DNA of 55,748 bases. Source: Mesorhizobium sp. (GTDB lineage: Bacteria > Pseudomonadota > Alphaproteobacteria > Rhizobiales > Rhizobiaceae). The stretch covers positions 6,840-62,587 of the forward strand of contig NZ_SUEO01000004.1 of assembly GCF_004962925.1 (NCBI RefSeq). Reading direction: 5' to 3'. Shown in pieces: positions 24,896-34,219 of this stretch (its first letter is position 1; the number at the start of each line of letters is the position of its first letter). Both the position numbers and the translations under genes were made by a program. Below the pieces are notes generated by a model. It ran no database searches and was not told where the DNA came from. It was given only the letters and a program-made list of their open reading frames with translations.

Positions 24896-25044
24896 GATTT
24901 CGACCTCATCTTGTCAGGAGCCCCGTTTTGTCAGGAGATTGGGAAGAATAGGCGGCAGCAGGGTTCTGTGCTTGGGAAAAATTGCTATCTTTCAGGCCAT
25001 GACAACGAGCGCGCATACACTGGCGTCCGGGAGGAGGCTGGCAT

Positions 25045-25854
25045 GTGTCGGACGTGGTCTGCACAGCCGGCGCCGCTGATCGCCCGTCCGAGGAAGAGCA
25101 TCGCAATTTCTGCGTCGCCGCGGTGACCAGCGGCACCTTCCGCTGCCGCGCCAGCCAAGGCACGGCGATGCTGGCGCCGGGCGCGCTTCTGCTCGGCAAC
25201 CCGGGCACATGCTATGAATGCGGACATGAGCATGGCGCTGGCGACCGTTGCCTCTCCTTCCATTTCGAGCCAGCCTATATGGAACAGATCGTCGCCGACA
25301 TCCCGGATGCAAAGAAGCTTAATTTCAAGACACCGCGGCTGCCGCCCTTGCCGGCGCTGGCACCGCTGCTGGCCGAGGCGGAGGTTGCGCGCGAGACAGC
25401 CGACATCGACGCGTTCGAGGAACTCGCTCTGCGCATTGCCGGCGCGGCGATCGCTTCCGGCGCCACGCCTGCTGCCCAGGCGCCGAGCCGCCGCGACCAG
25501 AAACGGGTCGCCGAGGCGGTCCGGCGCATCGAACTGGATGCAGACCAGACCGTCTCGCTTGCCGAGCTCGCAAGCGAGACGGCGACCGGTCCCTATCATT
25601 TCTTGCGCAGCTTCCGGCGCGTGGCGGGCGTGACGCCCTACCAGTTCCTGCTGAAAACCCGGCTGCACAGGGCGGCGCTGCGGCTGCGCATGTCGGACGA
25701 GGCGATCTCGACGATCGCCTTCGAGGCGGGGTTCAACGATTTGTCGACCTTCAACCGCCGTTTCCGGCGCGTGATGGGGGAGGCGCCCAGCGCCTATCGG
25801 GTCCGGCGGCGAGGCGATAAATTGCCGAACGCATCTGCCATTCCGGCTTTGTGA
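25045..25854 (+). CDS. AraC family transcriptional regulator
   Basis: A 269-residue regulator. The N-terminal half is a cupin-like effector domain with VAAVTSGTFRCRAS, LAPGALLLGNPGTCYECGHEHG and DRCLSFHF; the CxxCGHEHGxGD segment may bind a metal or thiol ligand. The C-terminal part (about 155-258) has two helix-turn-helix units: VSLAELASETATGPYHFLRS and ISTIAFEAGFNDLSTFNRRF, with GVTPYQFLLKTRLHRA between them. The GTG start is preceded by GGGAGGAGG at 7 bases. The N-terminus is a little short of what I remember for relatives, so an upstream truncation is not excluded. Target genes are unknown; the divergent DUF1579-like gene is a candidate. Confidence 0.83.
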   Translation: MSDVVCTAGAADRPSEEEHRNFCVAAVTSGTFRCRASQGTAMLAPGALLLGNPGTCYECGHEHGAGDRCLSFHFEPAYMEQIVADIPDAKKLNFKTPRLPPLPALAPLLAEAEVARETADIDAFEELALRIAGAAIASGATPAAQAPSRRDQKRVAEAVRRIELDADQTVSLAELASETATGPYHFLRSFRRVAGVTPYQFLLKTRLHRAALRLRMSDEAISTIAFEAGFNDLSTFNRRFRRVMGEAPSAYRVRRRGDKLPNASAIPAL

Positions 25855-26045
25855 AGCAAAATTGGCCTGACAATGAGCTTTGCGCCGGTGGCCACGAAAA
25901 GCGCCTCGGCCATATCGTCGCAATCAGTGATATCCTTTTGAAATCACCACAAAAATCGCCACTGGAAAACTGCCGCGGACATTGGAGTTTCGGCCCGGCT
26001 TCCTATATAAGCACCGAGTGATTCCTGATTAGATTGTGACCTGAT

Positions 26046-28856
26046 TTGACCGACCAGAAGACACCGCGCGGCGCCGACGGCGGCCCCACCGGCATCGAGC
26101 CGATATCCATCATCGAGGAGATGCAGCGCTCCTATCTCGATTACGCCATGAGCGTGATCGTCAGCCGTGCGCTGCCGGACGTGCGCGACGGGTTGAAGCC
26201 GGTGCATCGCCGCATCCTCTACGCCGCTCATGAGAGCGGCTACCACTGGAACCGCAAATATGTGAAGTCGGCCCGCCCGGTCGCCGACGTGATGGGTAAA
26301 TACCATCCGCATGGCGACGCTTCGATCTACGACGCGTTGGTGCGCATGGCGCAAGACTGGTCGCTGCGCGTGCCACTGATCGACGGGCAAGGCAATTTCG
26401 GCTCGATCGACGGCGATCCGCCGGCGGCGATGCGCTACACCGAGTCGCGGTTGACCAAGGTCGCGCACGAGTTGCTGGGAGACATCGACAAGGACACCGT
26501 CGATTTCCAGGACACTTATGATGCGTCCGGCAGCGAACCGAAAGTCCTGCCGGCGCGCTTCCCGAACCTGTTGGTCAACGGCTCCGGCGGCATCGCCGTC
26601 GGCATGGCCACCAACATCCCGCCGCACAATCTGGGTGAAGTCTGCAACGGCGCCATTGCCCTCATCGACAATCCGGCGATCGACCTGCCGGCGCTGATGG
26701 AGATCATTCCGGGGCCGGATTTCCCGACCGGCGGCATCGTGCTCGGCCGTTCCGGCATCTACAGCGCCTATTCGACGGGCCGCGGCTCGATCGTCATGCG
26801 CGGTCGCGTCAATATTGAGCAACGCGGCAACGACCGCGAATCGATCATCATCACCGAGGTTCCCTATCAGGTGAACAAGTCGTCGATGATAGAGAAGATG
26901 GCCGAGCTCGTGCGCGACAAGCGCATCGAGGGCATTTCCGACATCCGCGACGAGAGCGACCGCCAGGGCTACCGCGTTGTCATCGAATTGAAGCGCGACG
27001 CGGTCGCCGACGTCATCCTCAACCAGCTCTACCGTTTTACGCCGCTGCAGACGTCGTTCGGCGCCAATATGGTGGCGCTGAACGGCGGCAAGCCGGAATT
27101 GCTGACGCTGACCGACATGCTGAAGGCGTTCGTCGCCTTCCGCGAGGACGTGATCAGCCGGCGCACGAAATTCCTGCTGCGCAAGGCGCGCGACCGCGCC
27201 CATGTGCTGGTCGGCCTTGCTATTGCCGTTGCCAACATCGACGAGGTGATAAAGCTGATCCGCAGCGCGCCGGACCCGCAGACGGCGCGCGAGCAGTTGA
27301 TGGAGCGGCGCTGGCCCTCGGGCGACGTCGAATCGCTGATCCTGCTGATCGACGATCCGCGCCACCGCATTAATGAGGACGGCACCTACAATCTTTCCGA
27401 GGAACAGGCGCGCGCCATCCTCGAGCTGCGCCTGCAGCGCCTGACCGCGCTCGGCCGCGACGAAATCGCCGACGAGTTGAACACGATCGGCGACGAGATC
27501 AAGGATTACCTGGACATCCTGTCGTCCCGCGCCCGCATTCAGCAGATCGTCAAGGACGAGCTTGCCGCCGTGCGCGACGAGTTCGGCACGCCGCGCCGCA
27601 CCGAGCTCTCCGAGGGCGGGGCTGATATGGAAGACGAGGACCTGATCCAGCGCGAGGACATGGTCGTGACGGTCAGCCATTCCGGCTATATCAAGCGCGT
27701 GCCGCTGTCGCTCTATCGGGCGCAGCGCCGCGGCGGCAAGGGCCGCTCCGGCATGTCGACCAAGGAAGAGGATTTCGTCACCAGGCTGTTCGTCGCCAAC
27801 ACGCACACGCCGGTGCTGTTCTTCTCCTCGCGCGGCATCGTCTACAAGGAAAAGGTCTGGCGCCTGCCGATCGGCAACCCGCAATCGCGCGGCAAGGCGC
27901 TGATCAACATGCTGCCGCTGGAGCAGGGGGAACGCATCACCACCATCATGCCGCTGCCCGAGGACGAGACCAGCTGGGGCGAGCTCGACGTGATGTTCGC
28001 CACCACGCGCGGCACGGTGCGCCGCAACAAGTTGTCGGACTTCGTCCAGGTCAACCGCAACGGCAAGATCGCCATGAAGCTGGAAGAGGAAGGCGACGAG
28101 ATTCTCGGTGTCGAGACCTGCACCGACAATGACGACGTGCTTTTGACCGCAAGCTCCGGCCAGTGCATCCGCTTCTCGGTCAGCGACGTGCGCGTCTTCC
28201 AGAGCCGCAATTCGGTCGGCGTGCGCGGCATCGCCATGGCTGCCACCGACCGCGTGATCTCGATGGCGGTGATCGAACACGTCGAGGCGCCGCCAGCCGA
28301 GCGCGCCGCCTATCTCAAGCGGGTGGTGGCCGAACGGCGGCTCGCCGCCGGCATTGCGGCCGGTGAGGACGAAGACATCCAGCTCACCAATGAAGAGGTT
28401 GGCGAGGAGACGGAGCTTTCCGACGAGCGCTACGAATTCCTTAGGGCACACGAGCAGTTTGTGCTGACGGTAACGGAATATGGCTACGGCAAGCGTTCGT
28501 CTTCCTATGATTTCCGCCTCACGGGGCGCGGCGGCAAGGGCATTCGCGCCACCGACGTGTCGAAAGTGGCTGAGATCGGTCGCTTGGTGGCGACCTTCCC
28601 GGTCGGCAATGACGACCAGATCATGTTGGTCTCGGACGGTGGCACCGTCATCCGCGTGCCGGTCAACGGCATTCGTTTCGCCAGCCGCGCCACCAAGGGC
28701 GTGACCATCTTCAACACGGCCGACGGCGAGAAGGTCGTTTCGGTGGAGCGGATATCGGAACCGCAGTCGGACGAGGACGCTGAAGAGGGTGTTGAGGGCA
28801 ACGCCAGCCTGGGTGCCGGTGCTGAAGGCGCTGACCCGGACAACGGCGCCGAGTAG
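26046..28856 (+). CDS. gyrA: DNA gyrase subunit A
   Basis: Breakage-reunion subunit of the topoisomerase that introduces negative supercoils, acting as A2B2 with GyrB. The 936 residues include the winged-helix and tower domains, catalytic Tyr131 (AMRYTESRL), the coiled-coil gate and the C-terminal beta-pinwheel with the GyrA box QRRGGKG near 560. The quinolone-resistance region reads [17 protein letters not shown], so the residue equivalent to E. coli Ser83 is Ala92, with Asp96 kept. The TTG start is set by the family N-terminus; upstream in-frame codons include stops. A CTATAT -10-like element is near 26003. Length exceeds E. coli GyrA (875), mainly from insertions in the C-terminal domain and an acidic tail. 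Confidence 0.97.
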   Translation: MTDQKTPRGADGGPTGIEPISIIEEMQRSYLDYAMSVIVSRALPDVRDGLKPVHRRILYAAHESGYHWNRKYVKSARPVADVMGKYHPHGDASIYDALVRMAQDWSLRVPLIDGQGNFGSIDGDPPAAMRYTESRLTKVAHELLGDIDKDTVDFQDTYDASGSEPKVLPARFPNLLVNGSGGIAVGMATNIPPHNLGEVCNGAIALIDNPAIDLPALMEIIPGPDFPTGGIVLGRSGIYSAYSTGRGSIVMRGRVNIEQRGNDRESIIITEVPYQVNKSSMIEKMAELVRDKRIEGISDIRDESDRQGYRVVIELKRDAVADVILNQLYRFTPLQTSFGANMVALNGGKPELLTLTDMLKAFVAFREDVISRRTKFLLRKARDRAHVLVGLAIAVANIDEVIKLIRSAPDPQTAREQLMERRWPSGDVESLILLIDDPRHRINEDGTYNLSEEQARAILELRLQRLTALGRDEIADELNTIGDEIKDYLDILSSRARIQQIVKDELAAVRDEFGTPRRTELSEGGADMEDEDLIQREDMVVTVSHSGYIKRVPLSLYRAQRRGGKGRSGMSTKEEDFVTRLFVANTHTPVLFFSSRGIVYKEKVWRLPIGNPQSRGKALINMLPLEQGERITTIMPLPEDETSWGELDVMFATTRGTVRRNKLSDFVQVNRNGKIAMKLEEEGDEILGVETCTDNDDVLLTASSGQCIRFSVSDVRVFQSRNSVGVRGIAMAATDRVISMAVIEHVEAPPAERAAYLKRVVAERRLAAGIAAGEDEDIQLTNEEVGEETELSDERYEFLRAHEQFVLTVTEYGYGKRSSSYDFRLTGRGGKGIRATDVSKVAEIGRLVATFPVGNDDQIMLVSDGGTVIRVPVNGIRFASRATKGVTIFNTADGEKVVSVERISEPQSDEDAEEGVEGNASLGAGAEGADPDNGAE

Positions 28857-28872
28857 ACCTTGAGGGGGAAGT

Positions 28873-28891
28873 GCCGGCCCGACGGGCCGGC
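28873..28891. terminator. GC-rich hairpin between gyrA and a convergent small gene
   Basis: GCCGGCCC (28873-28880) and GGGCCGGC (28884-28891) form a perfect 8-bp stem with a 3-base loop. No T-run follows on either strand, so termination would have to be weak or factor-assisted. It sits 17 bases after the gyrA stop and 24 before the stop of the opposing gene. Confidence 0.5.
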
Positions 28892-28914
28892 GCCGTCAAC
28901 AAATAGCGGCCCGC

Positions 28915-29067
28915 TCAGAAGTGGCGATAAGGCTTGCGGATACCGAAGCCCTCGAACCGTTTGGTATTGGCCTTGGCGCGGACACGCCCTGCTTCCTGAT
29001 GCAACCCGAATACGGTGGCAATCAGCATGGCGACGGTCATTGCGGCGGCGAGCATGTAGATCAGCAT
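28915..29067 (-). CDS. Small single-pass membrane protein, 50 residues
   Basis: A 50-residue protein beginning MLIYMLAAAMTVAMLIATVF, a single hydrophobic helix, followed by a basic cytoplasmic-type tail (AGRVRAKANTKRFEGFGIRK) ending PYRHF. The ATG at 29067 is preceded by AGGAGA at a good distance. I know of similar tiny proteins beside gyrA or coaD in rhizobia but not of a function. It is convergent with gyrA. Topology from the positive-inside rule would place the C-terminus in the cytoplasm. Confidence 0.65.
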   Translation of the reverse strand: MLIYMLAAAMTVAMLIATVFGLHQEAGRVRAKANTKRFEGFGIRKPYRHF

Positions 29068-29249
29068 GTGCGTGTTCTCCTGCGCCTAACAACGTTTAAA
29101 TGGGTTTTTGGTTTCATCTTCTGAAGCTGCAACCTAGTGAACGCTGCGTGAAGCCTCTGTGATCGGCCCGTTCATCTGTCGTTCATTTCGGCCAAAAGGT
29201 TCACTCAAAGCGCATCGCGATTAAGGTGGCCCAGGCGATGCGCATTGGG

Positions 29250-29296
29250 TGCATGTCCTTGTCCCAAAACCGCTGCGCACTTTTGGGCGACATGCA
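29250..29296. repeat. 47-bp palindromic repeat, copy 1 (upstream of coaD)
   Basis: Outer arms TGCATGTC (29250-29257) and GACATGCA (29289-29296) enclose inner arms CCCAAAA and TTTTGGG. Its reverse complement matches the copy at 29855-29901 in 39 of 47 positions. I recall this as a dispersed rhizobial repeat. The rest of the 286-base gap 29068-29353 shows nothing else that I can name. Confidence 0.75.
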
Positions 29297-29353
29297 TCGG
29301 CGGCTCGCTGATCGGATTGCCTTTGCGAGAGAGGCTCGCTAGAAGCACCTGCC

Positions 29354-29854
29354 ATGACCGAACGCATCGCCCTTTATGCCGGCTCCTTCGACCCGCTGAC
29401 CAACGGCCATCTCGACGTGCTGAAGGCGTCGCTGGCCGTGGCGGACACCGTCTATGCGGCGATCGGCATTCATCCCGGCAAGAAGCCGCTGTTTTCCTTC
29501 GAGGAACGGGTCGGCCTCATCGAAGCGGCGACGAAGGCCGAATTCGGCCGTGACGGCGCCCGCATCAAGGTCGTCGCCTTCGACGGGTTGGTCATCGACG
29601 CGGCCAGGAAGCACGGCGCCTCGATCATGATCCGTGGCCTGCGCAACGGCACCGATCTCGACTATGAGATGCAGATGGCCGGCATGAACGAGACCATGGC
29701 GCCGGAACTGCAGACGGTTTTTCTACCCGCCAGCCCTTCGGTGCGAACCATTACCGCCACACTTGTCCGTCAGATAGCCTCGATGGGAGGCGACATCCGC
29801 CCCTTCGTGCCAGCGGCTGTGGCCGGCGCGCTCACTGCCAAATTCGCGAAATAA
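29354..29854 (+). CDS. coaD: Phosphopantetheine adenylyltransferase
   Basis: Transfers AMP from ATP to 4'-phosphopantetheine, the fourth step of coenzyme A synthesis, in the cytoplasm. The 166-residue protein is a nucleotidyltransferase with the TxGH motif in [12 protein letters not shown] (H19) and the second ATP-binding motif as [11 protein letters not shown] near 136. [17 protein letters not shown] near 95 and the [16 protein letters not shown] end are typical of CoaD. The gene is single-standing between two inverted copies of a 47-bp palindrome, with copy 2 starting at the base after the stop codon. Confidence 0.95.
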   Translation: MTERIALYAGSFDPLTNGHLDVLKASLAVADTVYAAIGIHPGKKPLFSFEERVGLIEAATKAEFGRDGARIKVVAFDGLVIDAARKHGASIMIRGLRNGTDLDYEMQMAGMNETMAPELQTVFLPASPSVRTITATLVRQIASMGGDIRPFVPAAVAGALTAKFAK

Positions 29855-29901
29855 TGCATGTCGCCCAAAAGTCGAACCCGGTTTCGGGACAACGACATGC
29901 A
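29855..29901. repeat. 47-bp palindromic repeat, copy 2 (abutting the coaD stop)
   Basis: TGCATGTC (29855-29862) and GACATGCA (29894-29901) form the outer arms and GCCCAAAAG with a GTTTCGGGAC the inner part. It begins at the first base after the coaD TAA and ends 28 bases before the cyclophilin ATG. It is about 83 percent identical to copy 1 in inverted orientation. Confidence 0.75.
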
Positions 29902-29929
29902 TGAAACAAAGGTTTTCGGAGAAAGATCC

Positions 29930-30520
29930 ATGCAGCTCAAAAGGCTCGCCACTTGCTTTGTCGTTCTTTTCGGCCTCGTGGCTGCATCTGTTTCGGCCTT
30001 CGCCGCCGATCCGGAAAACACCATGATCATCACGCTGAAGGGCGGCGACGTGACCGTCGCACTCAGGCCTGATCTCGCGCCGAAGCATGTCGAGCAGATC
30101 AAGAAGCTGGTGCGCCAGGGCGCTTACGACAACGTCGCTTTCCACCGCGTCATCGACGGGTTCATGGCACAGACCGGCGATGTGAAATTCGGCAACATGA
30201 AGAACGGCTTCAACGCCGACGCCGTCGGTACCGGCGGTTCCGCTCTTCCCGACCTGCCGGCCGAATTCTCGACATCCGAGCGTTACGTACGCGGCGTGGT
30301 CGGCATGGCCCGCTCGCAGGATCCGGATTCCGCCAATTCGCAGTTCTTCATAATGTTCGCGCCGGCGCCGCCGCTCGATGGCCAGTACACCATCGTCGGC
30401 AATGTCGAGAAGGGCATGGAGTTGGTGGACCAGATAAAGAAAGGCGACGAGGCGCAGAACGGGGTTGTCACCGGTCCCGATCGCATGCTCAAGGTGCGTA
30501 TCGCCGCCGACGGCAAGTAA
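29930..30520 (+). CDS. Peptidyl-prolyl cis-trans isomerase, periplasmic cyclophilin
   Basis: A 196-residue cyclophilin that isomerises X-Pro bonds of exported proteins. The signal peptide is at 1-25 (MQLKRLATCFVVLFGLVAAS, then VSAFA cleavage). The isomerase domain shows FHRVIDGFMAQTGDVKFGN (active-site Arg in HRVI), GMARSQDPDSANSQFFIMF and the late LDGQYTIVGNV. The start at 29930 gives a normal signal peptide and has GGAGAAA upstream; in-frame starts inside the palindromic repeat at 29897 or earlier would extend it unnaturally. It is followed 28 bases later by a cytoplasmic paralogue. Confidence 0.92.
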   Translation: MQLKRLATCFVVLFGLVAASVSAFAADPENTMIITLKGGDVTVALRPDLAPKHVEQIKKLVRQGAYDNVAFHRVIDGFMAQTGDVKFGNMKNGFNADAVGTGGSALPDLPAEFSTSERYVRGVVGMARSQDPDSANSQFFIMFAPAPPLDGQYTIVGNVEKGMELVDQIKKGDEAQNGVVTGPDRMLKVRIAADGK

Positions 30521-30548
30521 ACCCATTAGTTTCAAAGGATATTCTGAC

Positions 30549-31061
30549 ATGGCCGAGATCAAGGACCGCGAGAACGCGCTCATCATGGAAACGACCAAGG
30601 GCAAGGTCGTCATCGAACTGTTTCCCGATCTGGCGCCTGGCCATGTCGGCCGTATCAAGGAACTGGCGCGCGAAGGTGCTTATGACGGCGTCGTGTTCCA
30701 CCGCGTCATCGACGGTTTCATGGCGCAGACCGGCGACGTGAAATTCGGCAATTCCAGCAAGCCCTCCTTCGCGCCGTCCCGCGCCGGCACGGGCGGCTCC
30801 GACAAGCCCGACCTGAAGGCGGAGTTCTCCAACGCCAATCACGGTCGCGGCACCTGCTCGATGGCGCGCTCGCAGAACCCGAACTCGGCCAACTCGCAGT
30901 TCTTCATTTGCTTCGACGATGCCGCCTTCCTCAATCGCCAATACACGGTCTGGGGCCAGGTCATCGAAGGCATGGACAATGTCGACAAGATCAAGCGCGG
31001 CGAGCCGGTTCCGGATCCCGACAAGATCGTGTCGCTGAAGGTCGCGGCCGACGTGAAATGA
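30549..31061 (+). CDS. ppiB: Peptidyl-prolyl cis-trans isomerase, cytoplasmic cyclophilin
   Basis: A 170-residue PpiB-type cyclophilin without signal peptide. It contains FHRVIDGFMAQTGDVKFGNS near 50-70, identical over most of this stretch to the upstream periplasmic copy, then SMARSQNPNSANSQFFICF near 100 and LNRQYTVWGQVIEGMDNV. The near-identity points to tandem duplication followed by divergence in location. The start MAEIKDRENAL gives the standard cytoplasmic length. Its TGA overlaps the ATG of a 31-codon frame. Confidence 0.93.
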   Translation: MAEIKDRENALIMETTKGKVVIELFPDLAPGHVGRIKELAREGAYDGVVFHRVIDGFMAQTGDVKFGNSSKPSFAPSRAGTGGSDKPDLKAEFSNANHGRGTCSMARSQNPNSANSQFFICFDDAAFLNRQYTVWGQVIEGMDNVDKIKRGEPVPDPDKIVSLKVAADVK

Positions 31062-31153
31062 CCTACCGGGCTGTCGCGGCTATCACGCTGATGCTTGCCG
31101 CGGCGGCCACTCCGGCGCTGGCGACGGAATCGGTCGTTTGCAGCGGGCGGTGA
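31058..31153 (+). CDS. 31-residue signal-peptide-like ORF, possibly a gene remnant
   Basis: ATG at 31058 overlaps the ppiB stop (ATGA). The peptide is MTYRAVAAITLMLAAAATPA then LATESVVCSGR: a basic start, a hydrophobic core and an ALA-type cleavage site, leaving fewer than ten mature residues. This looks like the N-terminus of a secreted protein whose body has been lost or never existed here. The 4-base overlap with ppiB suggests it is or was translated. Confidence 0.45.
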   Translation: MTYRAVAAITLMLAAAATPALATESVVCSGR

Positions 31154-31182
31154 CCTGCCCGGAACCTTGAGGCGGGACTTCC

Positions 31183-32295
31183 TTGCGCGTCGACCTTTTC
31201 GACTTTGAACTGCCGGAGGAGCGCATCGCGCTTCGACCGGCAGAACCGCGCGACAGTGCAAAGATGCTGGTGGTCAGGCCGGGTGAGGGGCTCGAAGACC
31301 GTACGGTGCTCGATTTGCCGGCCCTGGTCGAGGCCGGTGATGTGCTGGTCTTCAACGACACCAAGGTCATCCCGGCGCAGTTGAAAGGCATCAGGCGGCG
31401 CGGCGAGGCGACGGCGCAAGTCGAAGCCACGCTGCACATGCGGGTGGCGCCGGACCGCTGGCTGGCTTTCATGCGGCCGGGCAAGCGCATTGCCGCCGGC
31501 GACCGTATCCATTTCGGCCATGACGCCAATTCCTGCTTTCTCGGCCAGCTCGATGCCACGGTGATCGAAAAGGGCGACGCCGGCGAGGCTTTGCTTGGCT
31601 TCGACCTCTCAGGCCCATTCCTTGACGAGGCACTCCACGCCGTCGGCCACATTCCGTTGCCGCCCTACATCGCCTCGAAGCGCGACGACGACGAGCGCGA
31701 CCGCAGCGACTACCAGACGATCTATGCCAGGGAGGAGGGTGCCGTCGCCGCCCCCACGGCCGGCCTGCATTTCACGCCGGAGCTTTTCGCGGCGCTGGAT
31801 GCCAAGGGCGTCGAGCGGCGCTTCGTCACCCTGCATGTCGGCGCCGGCACGTTCCTGCCGGTAAAAGTCGACGACACCGCCGATCACAAGATGCATGCCG
31901 AGATCGGCTCGGTCAGCGCGGAAACCGCCGAAGCGCTCAACGCGGCAAAAGCGCGTGGCCGGCGCATCATCGCCGTCGGTACGACGTCGCTGCGCCTGCT
32001 GGAGAGCGCCGCGCGGGAGGACGGCATATTGACCGGATGGTCGGGTCCGACCGACATCTTCATCACGCCCGGATACCGTTTCAGGGCTGCCGACATGCTG
32101 ATGACCAATTTCCATCTGCCGCGCTCGACGCTGTTCATGCTGGTTTCGGCGTTTTGCGGTCTGGAAACGATGCGTGCGGCCTATGCGCATGCGATCGAGA
32201 ACCGCTACAGGTTCTATTCCTACGGAGACGCAAGTCTGCTGTTCAAGGAGGAGAATGATGGACGCGCCTCCGGTATACAACAAGGAACTCAATGA
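31183..32295 (+). CDS. queA: S-adenosylmethionine:tRNA ribosyltransferase-isomerase
   Basis: Transfers and isomerises the ribosyl part of SAM onto preQ1-modified tRNA, giving epoxyqueuosine. The 370-residue protein opens with the family sequence [20 protein letters not shown] and contains [30 protein letters not shown] and [14 protein letters not shown], all characteristic. The TTG start is set by the family N-terminus. The stop overlaps tgt by 4 bases, as usual for the queuosine operon. Confidence 0.95.
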   Translation: MRVDLFDFELPEERIALRPAEPRDSAKMLVVRPGEGLEDRTVLDLPALVEAGDVLVFNDTKVIPAQLKGIRRRGEATAQVEATLHMRVAPDRWLAFMRPGKRIAAGDRIHFGHDANSCFLGQLDATVIEKGDAGEALLGFDLSGPFLDEALHAVGHIPLPPYIASKRDDDERDRSDYQTIYAREEGAVAAPTAGLHFTPELFAALDAKGVERRFVTLHVGAGTFLPVKVDDTADHKMHAEIGSVSAETAEALNAAKARGRRIIAVGTTSLRLLESAAREDGILTGWSGPTDIFITPGYRFRAADMLMTNFHLPRSTLFMLVSAFCGLETMRAAYAHAIENRYRFYSYGDASLLFKEENDGRASGIQQGTQ

Positions 32296-33422
32296 CTAAG
32301 GCGTTTACCTTCGAGGTGCTGGCAACCGACGGGAAGGCGCGGCGCGGCGCGATCGCCATGCCGCGCGGAGAAATCCGCACGCCGGCCTTCATGCCGGTCG
32401 GCACCGGCGGCACGGTCAAGACCATGTACATGGATCAGGTGCGCGGCGTCGGTTCGGACATCATCCTGGGCAACACCTATCATCTGATGCTGCGGCCCGG
32501 CGCCGAGCGTGTGGCGCGGCTTGGCGGCCTGCATGAATTCGCCCGCTGGCCGCATCCGATCTTGACCGACAGCGGCGGCTTTCAGGTGATGTCGCTGTCG
32601 AAGCTGAGGAAACTCACCGAAAAGGGCGTCACCTTCCGCTCGCACATCGACGGCGCCGCCTATGAGATGTCGCCCGAGCGCTCGATCGAGATCCAGGGGC
32701 TGCTCGATTCCGACATCCAGATGCAGCTCGACGAATGCACCGCGCTGCCGGCCATGGAGAATGAGATCGAGCGGGCCATGGAGCTGTCGCTGCGCTGGGC
32801 CGAGCGTTGCAAGACGGCGTTCGGCGACCAGCAGGGGAAGGCGATGTTCGGCATCGTCCAGGGCGGCGACATACCGGCCTTGCGGCTGCGCTCGGCGCAG
32901 GCGCTGAAAGCGATGGACCTCAAGGGCTATGCGATCGGCGGGCTGGCTGTCGGCGAGCCGCAAGCGGTGATGCTCGAAATGCTCGACATCACCTGCCCGG
33001 AGCTGCCGGCGGACAGGCCGCGCTATCTGATGGGCGTCGGCACGCCCGACGACATATTGAAATCGGTGGCGCGCGGCATCGACATGTTCGATTGCGTTAT
33101 GCCGACACGCGCCGGCCGCCATGGCCTCGCCTACACAAGGCGCGGCAAGGTCAATCTGCGCAACGCCCGCCATGCCGACGATCCACGTCCGCTGGACGAG
33201 GAGAGCGACTGCCCGGCCGCCCGAGACTATTCGCGCGCCTATCTGCACCATTTGGTGCGCTCGCAGGAGTCGCTTGGCGCCATGCTGCTGACCTGGAACA
33301 ATCTGTCCTATTACCAGAAGCTGATGCAGGACATCCGTGCCGCAATCGAGGCGCAGACCTTCGAGGCGCGCGCGGCGGAGATATCAGAGGGCTGGGCGCG
33401 GGGCGATATTCCGGCCGTCTAG
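32292..33422 (+). CDS. tgt: tRNA-guanine transglycosylase
   Basis: Exchanges guanine 34 of GUN anticodons for preQ1 in queuosine synthesis. The TIM-barrel protein has 376 residues, with D93 ([10 protein letters not shown]), the substrate loop GGLAVGE near 217 and the nucleophile Asp in MFDCVMPTR near 267. The zinc site is unusual: where E. coli has DCDCYTC, this protein reads ESDCPAA, so two of the three zinc cysteines are Ser305 and Ala310 and only C307 remains, although YSRAYLHHL follows normally. I recall the same change in other rhizobial Tgt proteins. Activity is still expected. Confidence 0.94.
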   Translation: MTKAFTFEVLATDGKARRGAIAMPRGEIRTPAFMPVGTGGTVKTMYMDQVRGVGSDIILGNTYHLMLRPGAERVARLGGLHEFARWPHPILTDSGGFQVMSLSKLRKLTEKGVTFRSHIDGAAYEMSPERSIEIQGLLDSDIQMQLDECTALPAMENEIERAMELSLRWAERCKTAFGDQQGKAMFGIVQGGDIPALRLRSAQALKAMDLKGYAIGGLAVGEPQAVMLEMLDITCPELPADRPRYLMGVGTPDDILKSVARGIDMFDCVMPTRAGRHGLAYTRRGKVNLRNARHADDPRPLDEESDCPAARDYSRAYLHHLVRSQESLGAMLLTWNNLSYYQKLMQDIRAAIEAQTFEARAAEISEGWARGDIPAV

Positions 33423-33483
33423 CGCGTCCCTGCGATTGACGGACTGCCTGCCCGGGAGCAGAGTTCCGCTGCGGGGATCAGCC

Positions 33484-34209
33484 ATGACCGTTACATACGA
33501 CTTTGCCGGCAAGACGGCGATCGTTACCGGTGGCTCAAGGGGCATCGGCAGGGCCGTGGCCACGCAGTTGGTAAGGTCGGGAGCCGACGTCTGGATATGG
33601 GACGCCGATCCTACGCCGAATGATGAAACCCGCAGCCAGACCGTCGACGTGACCAAGGCGCAGGACATAAGCAATGCCCTCGGCGAAGTCGTCGCCAGTA
33701 CGGGCCAAATCGATATTCTCGTCAACAATGCGGGCTATCTTGGTCCTTACCTTGGCTTCGAGGCCTTCGACCCGGCCGAATGGCAACGCATCATCGGGGT
33801 CAATCTCGTCGGGACGTTCGAGGTCACGCATCAGGTATTGCCGGTCATGCGCAAGACCGGCCGCGGCCGCATCGTCAACATGGGATCGCTCGCCGGCAAG
33901 GAAGGATTGCCGAACCTAGCGGCCTATTCGGCGGCGAGCGCAGGCATCATTGCCTTTACCAAAGCCTTGTCGCGTGAGGTCTGCGACACCGACATTCGCG
34001 TCAACTGCGTCGCGCCCGGACCGATCGATACCAATCTTATCCGGCGTCTCGGCAACGAGGTCGTCAGCGAGATGATTGGGGCCAGTCCGCTCAAGCGGCT
34101 TGGGGCGGCGGAGGAAGTCGCGGCGCTGGTCCTCTGGCTCTGTTGCGATGCCTCGAGCTTCAATACCGGCGCGGTGTTCGACATGTCGGGCGGCAGGGCG
34201 CGACATTGA
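33484..34209 (+). CDS. Short-chain dehydrogenase/reductase
   Basis: A 241-residue NAD(P)-dependent SDR of unknown substrate. The cofactor motif TGGSRGIG is at 15-22, NNAG at 81-84, catalytic Ser at 135 (NMGSLAGKEG) and Tyr at 148. The YxxxK motif reads YSAASAG, so the catalytic Lys at Tyr+4 is Ser152. Such YSAAS sequences exist in a rhizobial SDR subgroup that I recall, so this is not necessarily an inactivating change. The start MTVTYDF is preceded by GGGGAT. It lies 61 bases after tgt but is unrelated to queuosine. Confidence 0.85.
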   Translation: MTVTYDFAGKTAIVTGGSRGIGRAVATQLVRSGADVWIWDADPTPNDETRSQTVDVTKAQDISNALGEVVASTGQIDILVNNAGYLGPYLGFEAFDPAEWQRIIGVNLVGTFEVTHQVLPVMRKTGRGRIVNMGSLAGKEGLPNLAAYSAASAGIIAFTKALSREVCDTDIRVNCVAPGPIDTNLIRRLGNEVVSEMIGASPLKRLGAAEEVAALVLWLCCDASSFNTGAVFDMSGGRARH

Positions 34210-34219
34210 CGCACGCGCC

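Noticed and set aside
24999..25045. Upstream ATG as start of the AraC regulator
   Set aside because: The ATG codons at 24999 and 25043 are in other frames than the conserved protein; the GTG at 25045 behind GGGAGGAGG is the only start with a good ribosome-binding site.
25944..28451. An 835-codon open frame on the minus strand opposite gyrA
   Set aside because: It shows no recognisable motif, is rich in Ala, Arg, Asp and His, and mirrors the codon pattern of gyrA.
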